Positions 9,318 to 18,478 are shown, counted from the stretch's first letter. The stretch is DNA of 64,000 bases from Leptospira fainei serovar Hurstbridge str. BUT 6 (GCF_000306235.2 NZ_AKWZ02000004.1:140872-204871); one strand, 5' to 3'. Notes: generated from the letters alone by a model not told the origin. A program made the numbers and translations.

Positions 9318-10484
9318 ATGGCAAATGCGAAACGCGTTTTACCGCTCCTACTTTCATTCCTTTTTCTTTTATCAAACTGCTCGGGAGGAGAAAAAGCGCC
9401 CAGCGGCCCGAGGCTCTTAAAACCGATCGAACTTATTTTACCTAATTCGACTCCGATCGTTTTCGTACCCGGATATAAAGGCTCGGAATTAATATCTTCG
9501 AAAGGAAAAGTGTGGTTAAGTCCCTCGCAAGCCCTCGCCTTCTCTTCGCCCGATCTTATTCTGCGCGAAAGCGATGAAATTAAACCGGGCGACGTCTTAC
9601 GTTCCGTAACAGCAATACCGGTCTTGTTGGACGTAAAAGTCTACGCCCCTTGGCTGGATCGAATGATTTCCGAAAAGCAATGGATTCCTTATGTTTTCCC
9701 TTACGATTGGAGAAAAGACAACGGGGATACGTCTTCTCAACTCGAACTCTATCTAACCCGAATCAAGGAAAGTAGCGGGGGCAAATCGCCCATCGTTATC
9801 GGACATAGTAACGGAGGCACTCTTACACTAAGCGTTTTAAACCGTAGACCGGATTTGATTTCCAAAGCGGTATTTGTAGGCGCGCCTTTTCGTTCCGGAA
9901 TCGGATTTATGGAAGACTTATCGCTGGATCAATCCACCGGACTAAACGGAAAAATTATGGGTCCATGCGTTGCATCTTCGTTTATCAGCGTGTATACTTT
10001 CTTTCCCCGCGAATCCTCGTTTGATACGAAGGACGTTTTACAAAATAAGAATGGAGAATCGCTGCCGACCCGCTTCTTCCAAGCCTGGTTCTGGAAAGAA
10101 CACGAATTGGGGGCTTATAGCAAAACCGCATCTTGCAGTCCTCTCCCTAACCTAAGCGAATTCCAAACCCGTTTGGATAAAGCCAAATCGTTTCGCAATT
10201 CTTTGTCTCCCAAAAAGGGAACAAAGTATCCGCCCACTCTCGTGATTAGAGCCACGAATCATCCTACGTTACGCGTTTTACTGGGCTCTAAAGACGCTCA
10301 AGGATGGAATTGGGACTTTCACGCTTCAAAAAGGGTGAATGGAGACGGTAGAGTTACCGCTGAAAGTGCATTGCCTCCCGACGGGTTACCGTACGAACTC
10401 TTCGAATCGGAACTAGGTCACTCCGAGTTACTAAACGACCCGAAAGTTCAGTCAAAAATTTTAGAATTCAGCGGGCTGAAATGA
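9318..10484 (+). CDS. lipoprotein with LCAT/PGAP1-like alpha/beta-hydrolase domain
   Basis: A 388-residue predicted lipoprotein: a hydrophobic signal (LLLSFLFLLSNC) with the lipidated Cys at about 21. The mature part resembles lecithin:cholesterol acyltransferase-like hydrolases: VFVPGYKGSELI near residue 50 (the oxyanion-forming strand of that family), a YPYDWRKD-like segment (VFPYDWRKDNGD, about 135) and the nucleophile elbow GHSNGG with Ser near 164. A late GHSELL gives a candidate catalytic His. By family it would cleave or transfer acyl chains of membrane lipids at the envelope. Alternative: a general lipase or esterase. No partner genes nearby. Confidence 0.8.
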   Translation: MANAKRVLPLLLSFLFLLSNCSGGEKAPSGPRLLKPIELILPNSTPIVFVPGYKGSELISSKGKVWLSPSQALAFSSPDLILRESDEIKPGDVLRSVTAIPVLLDVKVYAPWLDRMISEKQWIPYVFPYDWRKDNGDTSSQLELYLTRIKESSGGKSPIVIGHSNGGTLTLSVLNRRPDLISKAVFVGAPFRSGIGFMEDLSLDQSTGLNGKIMGPCVASSFISVYTFFPRESSFDTKDVLQNKNGESLPTRFFQAWFWKEHELGAYSKTASCSPLPNLSEFQTRLDKAKSFRNSLSPKKGTKYPPTLVIRATNHPTLRVLLGSKDAQGWNWDFHASKRVNGDGRVTAESALPPDGLPYELFESELGHSELLNDPKVQSKILEFSGLK

Positions 10485-10690
10485 TAAGCGCAACGGCATT
10501 CGATTCACATGAAAAAGATTGCGATTTTCTTACAGTCGCTTTCATTTTTTAATAAAAAAGATAATCGACTCTTGCTTAATATCAAATTTGCGGATGTCTG
10601 AATTCGAAATTGTATCCCGTCTACCTATTTTAAGTTTAAGTAAAAATCGAAACGAATCGTTCCTTAAATTTATTACTGAAGTTATAGAAA

Positions 10691-11860
10691 ATGGACCACC
10701 AGCAGATTGAGAATCGAGATTTAATTCTTCTTCCGAGTCGTGAGCAAAGATTTCAAGCGATCAACACTTACCTTTTAAATCAAAACTTATATATCAAAAA
10801 GGCGCCTTTCTTTTTCGAGGCGGTAATTACGGCATGTTTTGAGAATGAAGACAAAATTCTCGTAAACATTCCCACGGGCATAAGCCTTACAAAAGGAGAC
10901 CCTCTATCCTTTTTCAAGGCTTTCTCAAAATACATCCAGTTGGATTGCGTTTTCATTGAAGAAGCGGAAGAGTATAACTACTTTTTTAAGCTGCAGGATT
11001 TAGGTATCGCAACCGCGGCCAGAAAGGCGGAGAGAATACCGGTACCGATCGAAGTCGGGTTTGCTAGCAATATTCTAACGTACAAATCCTTTTCGGATCC
11101 CAAGCAGTTTAAAATTCCCAATATAGTTAATGATATTTTCGCAAAATACCAAGAGCGGTTGCATAATGGTAGATTCGAACACGTAAAAGTCGAAGTTTTT
11201 AAACAGAATCAAGACCCTAAATTAGAAATCGTTAAGAAGACCTTGAAAACCCTTTTCGTCGAAGACACTTCTAAGATCGAAAGCTTCCAGTACAAGGATC
11301 CGTCGATACTGAATTTTGAAGGGGAAGTGAACAATCATCTTCCGGTGATTATGCAGAAATATAAGGATGATGGTATTAAATCCGAATTGATTCTTCCAAT
11401 AATCTATAAAGACCATCGTAATGAATCGATTCCATTAGGAGCTATTTGGATTAAAAATTCAAATCATAAAATCGCAAAGGAAGACTTATCAGAGCTAAGA
11501 TCTTCCGCGGAAGAAATCGTGGATATTATAAGAAGCTGGAATACGTTTCGAACTACGGCTTCGTACAAAATTATGGATATTTCACGGACCGGCATGTGCG
11601 TAAGAATTCAGGAAAAGAAATTGATCGAAACCTTACCGAAAAGACAAAAGCTCGAATTGGACATTCTTTTCAAACGCCAAAAACCGCTTCCTGTTACCGC
11701 AGCAATCCGATGGTGGAATAAGGACGAAAAAGGATATTTATATCTTGGATTGGAATTTGAGAACCAAGCGGACAAAGAAGTCGAAAGAAAAAGACTGGAA
11801 AAAAATTTAGACGTATTGAGCCAACAGTACAAAAGACTAATGAGCTTACGCGCCTCCTAA
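10691..11860 (+). CDS. PilZ-domain protein with a long N-terminal region
   Basis: A 389-residue soluble protein. The last roughly 105 residues form a PilZ-like domain: MDISRTGMCVRI (the D-S-x-x-G strand) and later LGLEF in the right order. The canonical RxxxR arginine motif is not clearly present, so cyclic-di-GMP binding is uncertain. The preceding 280 residues have no recognised fold but look like the N-terminal region (DUF1577-type) of PilZ proteins I associate with Leptospira; that name is from memory. A smaller overlapping frame upstream (10519-10710) is not credible. The region 10485-10690 is AT-rich and holds no gene. Confidence 0.72.
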   Translation: MDHQQIENRDLILLPSREQRFQAINTYLLNQNLYIKKAPFFFEAVITACFENEDKILVNIPTGISLTKGDPLSFFKAFSKYIQLDCVFIEEAEEYNYFFKLQDLGIATAARKAERIPVPIEVGFASNILTYKSFSDPKQFKIPNIVNDIFAKYQERLHNGRFEHVKVEVFKQNQDPKLEIVKKTLKTLFVEDTSKIESFQYKDPSILNFEGEVNNHLPVIMQKYKDDGIKSELILPIIYKDHRNESIPLGAIWIKNSNHKIAKEDLSELRSSAEEIVDIIRSWNTFRTTASYKIMDISRTGMCVRIQEKKLIETLPKRQKLELDILFKRQKPLPVTAAIRWWNKDEKGYLYLGLEFENQADKEVERKRLEKNLDVLSQQYKRLMSLRAS

Positions 11861-11876
11861 CATATCGCCCCGTCTA

Positions 11877-11922
11877 AGAACGAGTTAGTATATCTTGTAA
11901 AATTAATATTCTAACTCGTTCT
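11877..11922. terminator. bidirectional terminator-like hairpin between convergent genes
   Basis: A perfect 12-bp inverted repeat, AGAACGAGTTAG at 11877-11888 and CTAACTCGTTCT at 11911-11922. It is extended inward by a mismatch and an ATAT/ATAT pairing. It lies between the converging PilZ gene (stop at 11860) and the phosphatase gene (stop at 11975). There is no uridine run on either side, so it may act as a 3'-end stabiliser or a factor-dependent terminator. Confidence 0.5.
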
Positions 11923-11974
11923 AAAGTCGCTTCATCATCGCTTCAAAACACGAAATTGCCGATACTGCAATTTT

Positions 11975-12709
11975 TTAAAAAAGGGTCCGATTATTCTTTT
12001 CCGGCAAATGAGGTACGTTATTGATCGAAACGGGTAAATACCTGCTTCGAACCCATCGAAACGTACTGACCGAAGTATTCCAAATCCAAGGCATCCAAGC
12101 AAACCCATCCTCGTCCTGCCTTAAAATTCGTTTTAAAACGAGTGAAATAGGCGTACCCGAAGTGAAAATGAAAACCCTTTCCTTATCCGAAGGAGAAAAC
12201 CAAGTTTCGTAAGATCGAAGCACTCTAGATTCAAAAGCCTGGTACGATTCGATACCTGAAGGGGTTTCTTCTCCTTCCCTCCATGTTTTTAGGATCTCTT
12301 CGGTTAGCTTAAAAAATAAAGCGGCAGAACGAATTCCACCCCTTAGCCGGACTTTCGAAAATTGGGTTAGCGATCGGAGAAAATCCGGATTCCTGGAAGA
12401 AATAACCTTCGCATATGAACCCCAGAGCTCGGGACTAAATTCGTTCCATCCCGCATCGACTTGTCGAAACAAGCCCTCCGAGAATTGAGAATGTTCCCCG
12501 ACGACGGATATTACGCCCTCCAAAAAAGAATCAGCGGTTTCCTTATGGCGACGCATAGTTCCGGTGACGATTCGATCGGGAATATCGCCGCTTTCCGCCA
12601 TAAACTTTCCTAATTGAAACGATTGTCGCTTTCCGTGGGGAGTCAGTAAGTCGTAATCTTCTCCTTGAGAATTCGCCTGGCCATGGCGTACCACATGGAC
12701 TATCGACAT
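11975..12709 (-). CDS. histidine phosphatase family protein
   Basis: A 244-residue member of the phosphoglycerate-mutase-like histidine phosphatase superfamily. The RHG triad with the phospho-accepting His sits at residues 8-10 (VVRHGQANS); a TGTMRRHKET segment supplies the second Arg, and FIFTSGTPISLV replaces the usual second catalytic His (normally V-x-H-G), which is therefore not obvious. It is the last gene of a five-gene minus-strand run (3-base gap after the small DUF gene), so its substrate is probably a phosphorylated intermediate or product of that pathway. AGGAA lies just before the ATG. Confidence 0.82.
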   Translation of the reverse strand: MSIVHVVRHGQANSQGEDYDLLTPHGKRQSFQLGKFMAESGDIPDRIVTGTMRRHKETADSFLEGVISVVGEHSQFSEGLFRQVDAGWNEFSPELWGSYAKVISSRNPDFLRSLTQFSKVRLRGGIRSAALFFKLTEEILKTWREGEETPSGIESYQAFESRVLRSYETWFSPSDKERVFIFTSGTPISLVLKRILRQDEDGFAWMPWIWNTSVSTFRWVRSRYLPVSINNVPHLPEKNNRTLF

Positions 12710-12712
12710 TTC

Positions 12713-13108
12713 CTAAGCTTCCGTAGTAAAACGAGGATTGGTTACTTCCACCTTTTCCCGCACGGATTCCTTTACATGATCCCAGTAAGGTCGATCATCG
12801 ATCGTTTTCTTTTCTTTTCGAATCATATCTCTCAACTCGAAATTCCAGACGGATGCTAGTTTCTTTTTTTCGTTCAGAGTCGACGGAAATTTTCCGTCTT
12901 TTTTCAAAAGCTTAGCTAATCGAGAAAGTTCCTTATCGAGCAGCTCTTCCCCCGAGCGAATTTCACGGGAGACCACTCCTAACATATTCCAACTTACTAA
13001 TGTTTTGTAAGAGAGTAAGTCTTTATCGCGAAATTCCGGAAGAACTTCCTTCATCAAAAAGTCCTGGATAGCTTCTAATAATTCCGTACTAGTAGGTTTA
13101 TCTTGCAT
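12713..13108 (-). CDS. small protein next to APH kinase, DUF6285/LvaB-like
   Basis: A 131-residue soluble protein, mostly helical (LEAIQDFLMKEVLPEF at the start, WNFELRDMIRKEKK later). Small proteins of this type lie directly beside APH-like kinases and acyl-CoA dehydrogenases. In the levulinate pathway of Pseudomonas the small LvaB protein is needed together with the kinase LvaA. Size and gene order here match that arrangement, but equivalence to LvaB (and the DUF6285 name) is recalled rather than searched. AGGA lies seven bases before the ATG; the gaps to its neighbours are 8 and 3 bases, so co-translation is likely. Confidence 0.7.
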   Translation of the reverse strand: MQDKPTSTELLEAIQDFLMKEVLPEFRDKDLLSYKTLVSWNMLGVVSREIRSGEELLDKELSRLAKLLKKDGKFPSTLNEKKKLASVWNFELRDMIRKEKKTIDDRPYWDHVKESVREKVEVTNPRFTTEA

Positions 13109-13116
13109 AAAATGTC

Positions 13117-14160
13117 CTATGAAAGGGATTCCTCGATAAGGCGCATAGCTTCGTATTCCATCTCGCAGGCCCTTCTGCCAATGGCCGCAAGTTCGATTCC
13201 TTTATCCTTACCCGATAAATGACGTTCGGCTTGCCCGATGCATCCGATGGCCCACCGCAAATTGCCCATCACTTCCCAGTAAGTTACTTTCTTAGGGTCC
13301 AATGTCACGCCTGCCGCCTTCTCGTACGCTTCGTAAAACTCTCGCCTATCCGCGAATCCGCCCGCTTCCTTATTCAATTTTCCGAACCGCCAGTCCCGCA
13401 TGCAAAGCCAAGTAAGATCTTCGTGTCGATCTCCCCAGTGAGCGAATTCCCAATCCACGATTCCTTGCAAGCCCTCCGGAGTTACCATGAAATTTCCTGT
13501 CCTAAAATCCCCGTGAATCAAAACGATCTTGTCGCTAGGAAGGGGATTTTTTTCCAACCAGTTCAAAATCATTTCCATGGCGGGATAAGGCTCATTCATC
13601 CCATCCAACTGTAGTCGCAGGTTTTTAGCGGAGCTTTTGGCTACCGTCTTATCGTTCAAATCGTGTCCCGATGCAAGTACCGTTTTTAGAGCGGCATCCT
13701 TGCATTGTTCCGGAGTAACGGAATGTATTTTCGCTAAGTTCTCGGCCAACTCCTGAGTCAGCTGCTTTCGAATTTTATTTAAGCTGGGATCCTTAACGAT
13801 AAAGCGGCCGGTAGCCTTACCTTGAATCCTTTTCATAAAGTAAAAAGGATTCCCTGTAATACTCGAATCGGATTCAAGCCAAAACGGTTCGGGAGTTTTA
13901 ACGCCCGCTTCGAACGCCATTCTGCACACTTTAAATTCGTCGATTCTAGAGAGGGACGCTAACAGTGCTGCACCTTTATCGGTTCGATAAACCGTTTGAT
14001 AAAGACCCTTATCGGACCCATCCGCAACGGTAATGTCTGCGGAAAAATTTTCCTGACATGCTCCTCCGGAAAGCGAAATCATATTCGCAATTTCCACTTT
14101 CCCTTTCAGCCTGTTACCTAAATACGATTCTAATCTTTCCTTTAATTCGGCATCCTTCAC
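13117..14160 (-). CDS. APH-family phosphotransferase, LvaA/ACAD10-ACAD11 kinase-like
   Basis: A 347-residue small-molecule kinase with the aminoglycoside-phosphotransferase fold. The catalytic segment LIHGDFRTGNFM (about residues 218-229) has the H-G-D-x-x-x-x-N pattern and is followed by IVDWEFAHWGDRHEDLTWL, whose D-W-E supplies the metal-binding Asp. An N-terminal SLSGGACQENF takes the place of the glycine loop. In ACAD10/ACAD11 and LvaA such kinases phosphorylate the 4-hydroxyl of 4-hydroxyacyl-CoA before elimination. The adjacent acyl-CoA dehydrogenase makes that role more likely than antibiotic resistance. Start is GTG, two bases after the upstream stop. Confidence 0.85.
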   Translation of the reverse strand: MKDAELKERLESYLGNRLKGKVEIANMISLSGGACQENFSADITVADGSDKGLYQTVYRTDKGAALLASLSRIDEFKVCRMAFEAGVKTPEPFWLESDSSITGNPFYFMKRIQGKATGRFIVKDPSLNKIRKQLTQELAENLAKIHSVTPEQCKDAALKTVLASGHDLNDKTVAKSSAKNLRLQLDGMNEPYPAMEMILNWLEKNPLPSDKIVLIHGDFRTGNFMVTPEGLQGIVDWEFAHWGDRHEDLTWLCMRDWRFGKLNKEAGGFADRREFYEAYEKAAGVTLDPKKVTYWEVMGNLRWAIGCIGQAERHLSGKDKGIELAAIGRRACEMEYEAMRLIEESLS

Positions 14161-14162
14161 TG

Positions 14163-15338
14163 TTAAAAGCTTTCCTTTCCGGACATTAAATTTCGTCCGA
14201 TAACCATCTTATGAGTTTCCGTCGGCCCATCGGCGATTCTGGCCGCTCTCGCATCGCGATAAAAAAGTTCCAACTTCAAATAGCGGCTGAATCCATGAGA
14301 GCCGCAAATTTGAATAGCCCGATCCACGCATTTATTCAATGTTTCGCTCACTTGCCATTTCGCAAACGAGATAGCCTGTCTAGCATCGCCTCCTTTTCGG
14401 AGAATATCGGCAGCTTTAAGGGTTAATAAAAATCCGGATTCTATTTCCAATGCCGCCTCGGCGAACATCCATTGAATTCCCTGTTGTTCGGAAAGTTTAC
14501 CTCCGAATAATTCACGCTTAATCGCATAGCTTCGGGCAATCTCCAAGGACCTTCTTGATAATCCGATCCATCGCATACAATGCGTTAGACGAGCTGGACC
14601 CAATCTTTCCTGTGAAAGTCGAAACCCTTCCGCAATTTTACCGAGTACTTGCGATTCGTGCACTTTTACGTTCTCGAACTTGAGTTCGCAATGCCCGCCG
14701 GGGCCGTGAGATCCGAGAACGCCGATTTCCTGCACCATAGTGTAACCGGGCGCATCCGTAGGAACCAGGAACATCGAAGTTCTTCGAAAGCTATCATTTA
14801 CCTTTGCCATTACGATCAGGAATGCCGCTCCGTTGGCTCCGGTGCAGTACCATTTGTGACCGTTAAGAATATAATGATCTCCTTCTTTAACCGCATTCGT
14901 CGTGAGAGTCATAGGATCGGAACCGGCGCCAGGAGGAGGTTCGGTCATCGCGAAGCCCGACCGAATTTTTCCCTCTACGAGAGGATAATAATACTTTTTC
15001 TTTTGTTCTTCATTTGCGGCTAAATGCAGAAGATGCATATTCCCTTCATCGGGAGCATCGCAATTACATAAATAAGGGGCGATCGGAGAACGTCCTAATT
15101 CGCTGAAGACCAACGCAGTCCCGACCAGGTCAAGCCCCAAGCCGCCTTCCGATTTCGGTAAATGGGCCGTCCATAATCCTCGCTTCTTTGCCTCTTCCCG
15201 TAATTTTTGCACTAGCGCTTCGGGCATTCTGCCGTGATCGTAGTCGTAATGATCTTCCGCGGGAATTGCCACCTCTTCCACAAAAGCTTTAGCCTTTTGT
15301 CTTATTTCGTCGACATCCTTAGAGATTGTTAAATCCAT
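14163..15338 (-). CDS. acyl-CoA dehydrogenase, LvaC/ACAD10-ACAD11-like
   Basis: A 391-residue FAD-dependent acyl-CoA dehydrogenase-fold enzyme. Domains in order: an N-terminal helical domain with [13 protein letters not shown]; the FAD-binding middle strands with [15 protein letters not shown] and [11 protein letters not shown]; and a C-terminal helical domain with [10 protein letters not shown] and [20 protein letters not shown]. The catalytic base of classical enzymes cannot be assigned by eye; in the ACAD10/11 group the protein removes phosphate from 4-phosphoacyl-CoA rather than simply dehydrogenating. Gene order (this gene, then kinase, then the small protein) fits that reading. The following kinase gene starts two bases after its stop. 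Confidence 0.88.
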   Translation of the reverse strand: MDLTISKDVDEIRQKAKAFVEEVAIPAEDHYDYDHGRMPEALVQKLREEAKKRGLWTAHLPKSEGGLGLDLVGTALVFSELGRSPIAPYLCNCDAPDEGNMHLLHLAANEEQKKKYYYPLVEGKIRSGFAMTEPPPGAGSDPMTLTTNAVKEGDHYILNGHKWYCTGANGAAFLIVMAKVNDSFRRTSMFLVPTDAPGYTMVQEIGVLGSHGPGGHCELKFENVKVHESQVLGKIAEGFRLSQERLGPARLTHCMRWIGLSRRSLEIARSYAIKRELFGGKLSEQQGIQWMFAEAALEIESGFLLTLKAADILRKGGDARQAISFAKWQVSETLNKCVDRAIQICGSHGFSRYLKLELFYRDARAARIADGPTETHKMVIGRNLMSGKESF

Positions 15339-15366
15339 AATATGTTCAATTTTCCTTATTTATTAT

Positions 15367-16449
15367 TTACCGAAACTCCCGAGGGAGTTCGAATTTTCCG
15401 ATTCTATCGTTATGAAGGCTACCGAGATATAGATAATCCCCCTTTCTCTTCACCGAAGTGATTTCTTTAAGGTGATTTCCGCTCGGTTCTTGAAAACTTG
15501 CTAAGACGCGAGCATCTTCGTTTAATAAAACGGCGAAACCGTACGGCTTCGGTTTAGGCCATAGAAATTTAGGCAATTTCGCTACTACGACTTTCGCCCA
15601 AGGGCGAGGATGAAGTAGGTTATCCATCATAGGATTTCTGACCGTAAACAGAGCCAAATAAAAAGTCCCCTTACCGTCCGAAGATATATTGTCCGGAAAT
15701 CCCGGAAGATTCTCTATCCATATCTCGCTAGTGCCGGCTTTCGGTCCTTTCAACCAGTAGCGATGGATTCTATATTTATATGTTTCGTTTAACACCACGA
15801 AGTCTTCGTTCTTAGAAAGGGCGACTCCGTTTGCGAAGAAAATTTCCTTCAATAATACCGTCGTCTTTTTAGTTCTCGGATCGTATTTCAAAAGGCGACC
15901 GTGAGGAACTCCTTCCATCAAATCGTACAAATATTCGGGGGCACCGTATTTATAACTTGCATCCGAGAAGTAAACGGTCCCGTCCTTCGCAACATCCAAA
16001 TCGTCCGTAAATTTAAAGGGAATTCCTTCCGCTTCGGTCGAAAGCACCTCGACTCGACCGTTAGGATTGATCTTTAAAAGCCCTTTCACCGCATCGGCTA
16101 CGTACAATGTTCCGTCAGAAATTAGTTTCATCCCCAAAGGTCTTCCCCCGGTCGATGCATGAGCTTTCATTTCTCCATCTTTAGAAATGAAGTAAACTTT
16201 TCCGTCTTCGCTGGCAGAATAAACGTTCCCCTCCGAATCTGCCTCTATATCCTCCGGACCGTGAATCTTGCCTAATGCGATCAATTCCGCGGAATTTAAA
16301 AGATGATTTTCGGCGAACAAGCCGATCATTCCTGGAGCCGGAGGGGGATCATATGCGATCGGCTCTATGGGTGAAGGTTTAAGGAGAATCCCCGCCGCGA
16401 GAATAATTAAAATAGCCGCGATGAGGAGGAGGATTTTTTTCGTATTCAC
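15367..16449 (-). CDS. membrane-anchored six-bladed beta-propeller, SMP-30/strictosidine-synthase/APMAP-like
   Basis: A 360-residue protein with an N-terminal membrane anchor (ILLLIAAILIILAAGILL) and a propeller that would sit outside the inner membrane. Typical blade strands are GPEDIEADSEGNVYSAS and DDLDVAKDGTVYFSDAS, followed by the family-defining ETYKYRIHRYWL and LPGFPDNIS. Relatives are calcium-dependent lactonases or arylesterases (gluconolactonase, paraoxonase-like, APMAP). The start codon is GTG, clearly chosen by AAGGAGG six bases upstream. It is the first gene of the operon; a lactone-opening activity would feed 4-hydroxy acids to the kinase/dehydrogenase genes 28 bases downstream. 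That last point is inference. Confidence 0.85.
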   Translation of the reverse strand: MNTKKILLLIAAILIILAAGILLKPSPIEPIAYDPPPAPGMIGLFAENHLLNSAELIALGKIHGPEDIEADSEGNVYSASEDGKVYFISKDGEMKAHASTGGRPLGMKLISDGTLYVADAVKGLLKINPNGRVEVLSTEAEGIPFKFTDDLDVAKDGTVYFSDASYKYGAPEYLYDLMEGVPHGRLLKYDPRTKKTTVLLKEIFFANGVALSKNEDFVVLNETYKYRIHRYWLKGPKAGTSEIWIENLPGFPDNISSDGKGTFYLALFTVRNPMMDNLLHPRPWAKVVVAKLPKFLWPKPKPYGFAVLLNEDARVLASFQEPSGNHLKEITSVKRKGDYLYLGSLHNDRIGKFELPREFR

Positions 16450-16543
16450 GATTCCCTCCTTAGGGAAAACGTTGAAGAAGCTAACTTGGAAGGGAGTCCA
16501 GTCAACGGAAATTTCCGGTTCTATACCTTAGCCCTTGCAATTA

Positions 16544-16571
16544 TTGATTGCGGCTCCCAACCAATTATAGA
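16544..16571 (+). promoter_or_regulatory. candidate sigma-70 promoter for the cNMP-sensor gene
   Basis: TTGATT at 16544-16549 and TATAGA at 16566-16571 are separated by 16 bases, placing a start site near 16578, about 35 bases before the ATG at 16612. It lies in the divergent spacer facing the propeller gene. Confidence 0.45.
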
Positions 16572-16611
16572 TACCCTACAGAAGAAATTAGAAGGTTTGC
16601 GTTTCTAAAAG

Positions 16612-17244
16612 ATGAAAATTTCGGAAGAAATGGTCCAAAAACACGGAGTCCGATTTACGGAATCCTCGATTATCTTCGATGAGAACGAACCTGCAGATCA
16701 AATGTATCTTATCCTTTCGGGGAAGGTCGGCATTCATAAAAAAATCAAAGAAGCGTTTAAGCTTTTGATCGAACTGAAAGAAGGGGACATGTTCGGGGAA
16801 ATGGCTTTAGTGGATAAGAAGCCGCGAAGCGCTCGCGCCATTGCGAAAACCGATGTCCTGCTTTTCGCAATTACTGAACCTGTTTTTTATAATATGGTCC
16901 AAACGAATCCTTCATTTTCACTGAAGATGGTCAAGATGCTCTCGTCGCGTTTGCGGGAAACGAATCAAACGATTACGAGTCTTCTAAAGGCAGATCGCAA
17001 AAATCTAGTTACTTCCGCATTAATAGCCTTTAGTCAAACGAGAGGCGAACAGGAAGGCGGCCTTTATAAAATTCATTTAGGGGCATTTATCAAGTGGGCC
17101 ATCCTGAGAGTCGGGTTGGAGCATCAAGATTTAGTCTCGTCGATAAACCTGTTAGTGAGAGATAAATTGGTGGAACAACCCAAAAACGATCCGAGCCTTT
17201 TATACATTCGAGAGGCTTTATTTAAGTATACGGTGGACGTGTAA
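16612..17244 (+). CDS. cyclic-nucleotide-binding-domain protein
   Basis: A 210-residue soluble protein. Residues 15-125 form a cNMP-binding beta-roll with [20 protein letters not shown] and the phosphate-binding cassette [16 protein letters not shown] (about 62-77), whose Glu and Arg contact the cyclic nucleotide. A helical stretch and a C-terminal region of about 75 residues follow ([19 protein letters not shown]), which could be a winged helix as in CRP/FNR regulators, but I cannot see a convincing recognition helix. The acyltransferase gene begins 3 bases after its stop, so the two are almost certainly co-translated. Confidence 0.85.
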   Translation: MKISEEMVQKHGVRFTESSIIFDENEPADQMYLILSGKVGIHKKIKEAFKLLIELKEGDMFGEMALVDKKPRSARAIAKTDVLLFAITEPVFYNMVQTNPSFSLKMVKMLSSRLRETNQTITSLLKADRKNLVTSALIAFSQTRGEQEGGLYKIHLGAFIKWAILRVGLEHQDLVSSINLLVRDKLVEQPKNDPSLLYIREALFKYTVDV

Positions 17245-17247
17245 TCC

Positions 17248-18450
17248 TTGCTCGTTTCCGAACTCCAACCTCGCAGTGCGACGAGGTTAGATTATCTAGA
17301 TAATCTAAGATCTTTTGCCCTTCTTCTCGGGCTGACCTTTCACGTCGCGATCGTTTACGCTGCAGATATCAAGTATCCGCTCCGCAACATAGACCGCATT
17401 TGGATATTCGACGTCTTCGGTGAATGGGTTCATCTCTTCCGGATGCCCTTGTTCTTTTTTCTATCGGGTTATTTCAGCGAAAGAACGTTTCGTTCCAAAG
17501 GGATTTTCGATTTCATTCGGCTTAGAGGATTCAGAATCATCATTCCGTTGATAAGCGGCATCATACTTTTTGCACCCATGCAATATTATATCACCGCTCT
17601 TATCGCAGGTTATCAGGAAAACTATTTTGTTTTCCTATGGAATGAATTCCTACAAAAGTATCCCCGACCTTCGCATTTATGGTTCTTGCAATATTTGGTT
17701 TTGTATACGTTTCTGTACGTAGCTATCCGACCGATTTTATCTAAGATCGGACAATATCTTTTTCCTTATAGTCGATATGGAGGCGCGGAAATCGAACCGG
17801 CTTCCAAAAAAAGATGGGAAGTCTTGTTGATTTTAGGACTTTGGAGCTCTTTTTGGACCTGCTTAATAAATTACTTTTTCTTAAAGGATACTACGTATTT
17901 TACTGTCGAACCCGTTCAATTCGTTTATGATATCAGCTTCTTCACGGCCGGCGGTTTTTTTCTAGGAAAAGAAAAAACGATATTAATGGGAAGAACCGAG
18001 GGGAAAGAAATACTTTTGCTCGGGATCCTGGCGCTATTTGTTTTCAAGGGATTTTATTGGATCAAGGAGATAGATCCGTTTTGGTCTTACTTCGGTTATA
18101 CCGGCGACTGGAGAAGAATTCTTCACATTTTTTTGAAGTGTTTAGGCGGATGGCTTTGGGTTTCTTTTTTTATTCGCCTTTTTCAGTTTTTCTTTGCCGG
18201 CAAAAATAGTTTCTCGGAATACTTGAGAGATTCCAGTCTGCCCGTTTATTTGGTACACCACCCTATCACTCTCGGAATCGGTTACGTCATTGTGCAAAAA
18301 CCCTGGTCCCTTTGGGTGAAATTCCCGATACATCTGTTATCGACGTACTTTCTTACATTTGCAATCTATCATTTCGTAATTCGGAATTCTCATCTCTTAA
18401 ATAGCATTTTGGGAAATGCAAGAAATGTGTCTCCTCCTAAGATATCTTAA
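17248..18450 (+). CDS. acyltransferase-3 family membrane protein, OpgC-like
   Basis: A 400-residue membrane protein with about ten helices, of the acyltransferase-3 family (OafA/OpgC), which transfers acyl groups, commonly acetyl or succinyl, to glycans. The N-terminal RLDYLDNLRSFALLLGLTFH carries the D-x-x-R/H pattern of the first helix and its catalytic His. RMPLFFFLSGYFSERT and SLPVYLVHHPI near the C-terminus are also typical. The start is TTG, 3 bases after the preceding stop, inside a translational-coupling arrangement. The glycan acceptor is unknown; modification of envelope glucan or lipopolysaccharide is likely. Confidence 0.85.
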   Translation: MLVSELQPRSATRLDYLDNLRSFALLLGLTFHVAIVYAADIKYPLRNIDRIWIFDVFGEWVHLFRMPLFFFLSGYFSERTFRSKGIFDFIRLRGFRIIIPLISGIILFAPMQYYITALIAGYQENYFVFLWNEFLQKYPRPSHLWFLQYLVLYTFLYVAIRPILSKIGQYLFPYSRYGGAEIEPASKKRWEVLLILGLWSSFWTCLINYFFLKDTTYFTVEPVQFVYDISFFTAGGFFLGKEKTILMGRTEGKEILLLGILALFVFKGFYWIKEIDPFWSYFGYTGDWRRILHIFLKCLGGWLWVSFFIRLFQFFFAGKNSFSEYLRDSSLPVYLVHHPITLGIGYVIVQKPWSLWVKFPIHLLSTYFLTFAIYHFVIRNSHLLNSILGNARNVSPPKIS

Positions 18451-18478
18451 AAAACACGGTCGCAAATCCAAAAATCCC

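Noticed and set aside
10519..10710. 63-codon frame before the PilZ gene
   Set aside because: It overlaps the PilZ start, has no credible ribosome site and is rich in low-complexity AT-driven codons.
13117..14160. APH-fold kinase as an aminoglycoside-resistance gene
   Set aside because: The tight linkage to an acyl-CoA dehydrogenase and a small LvaB-like protein points to acyl-CoA metabolism instead.
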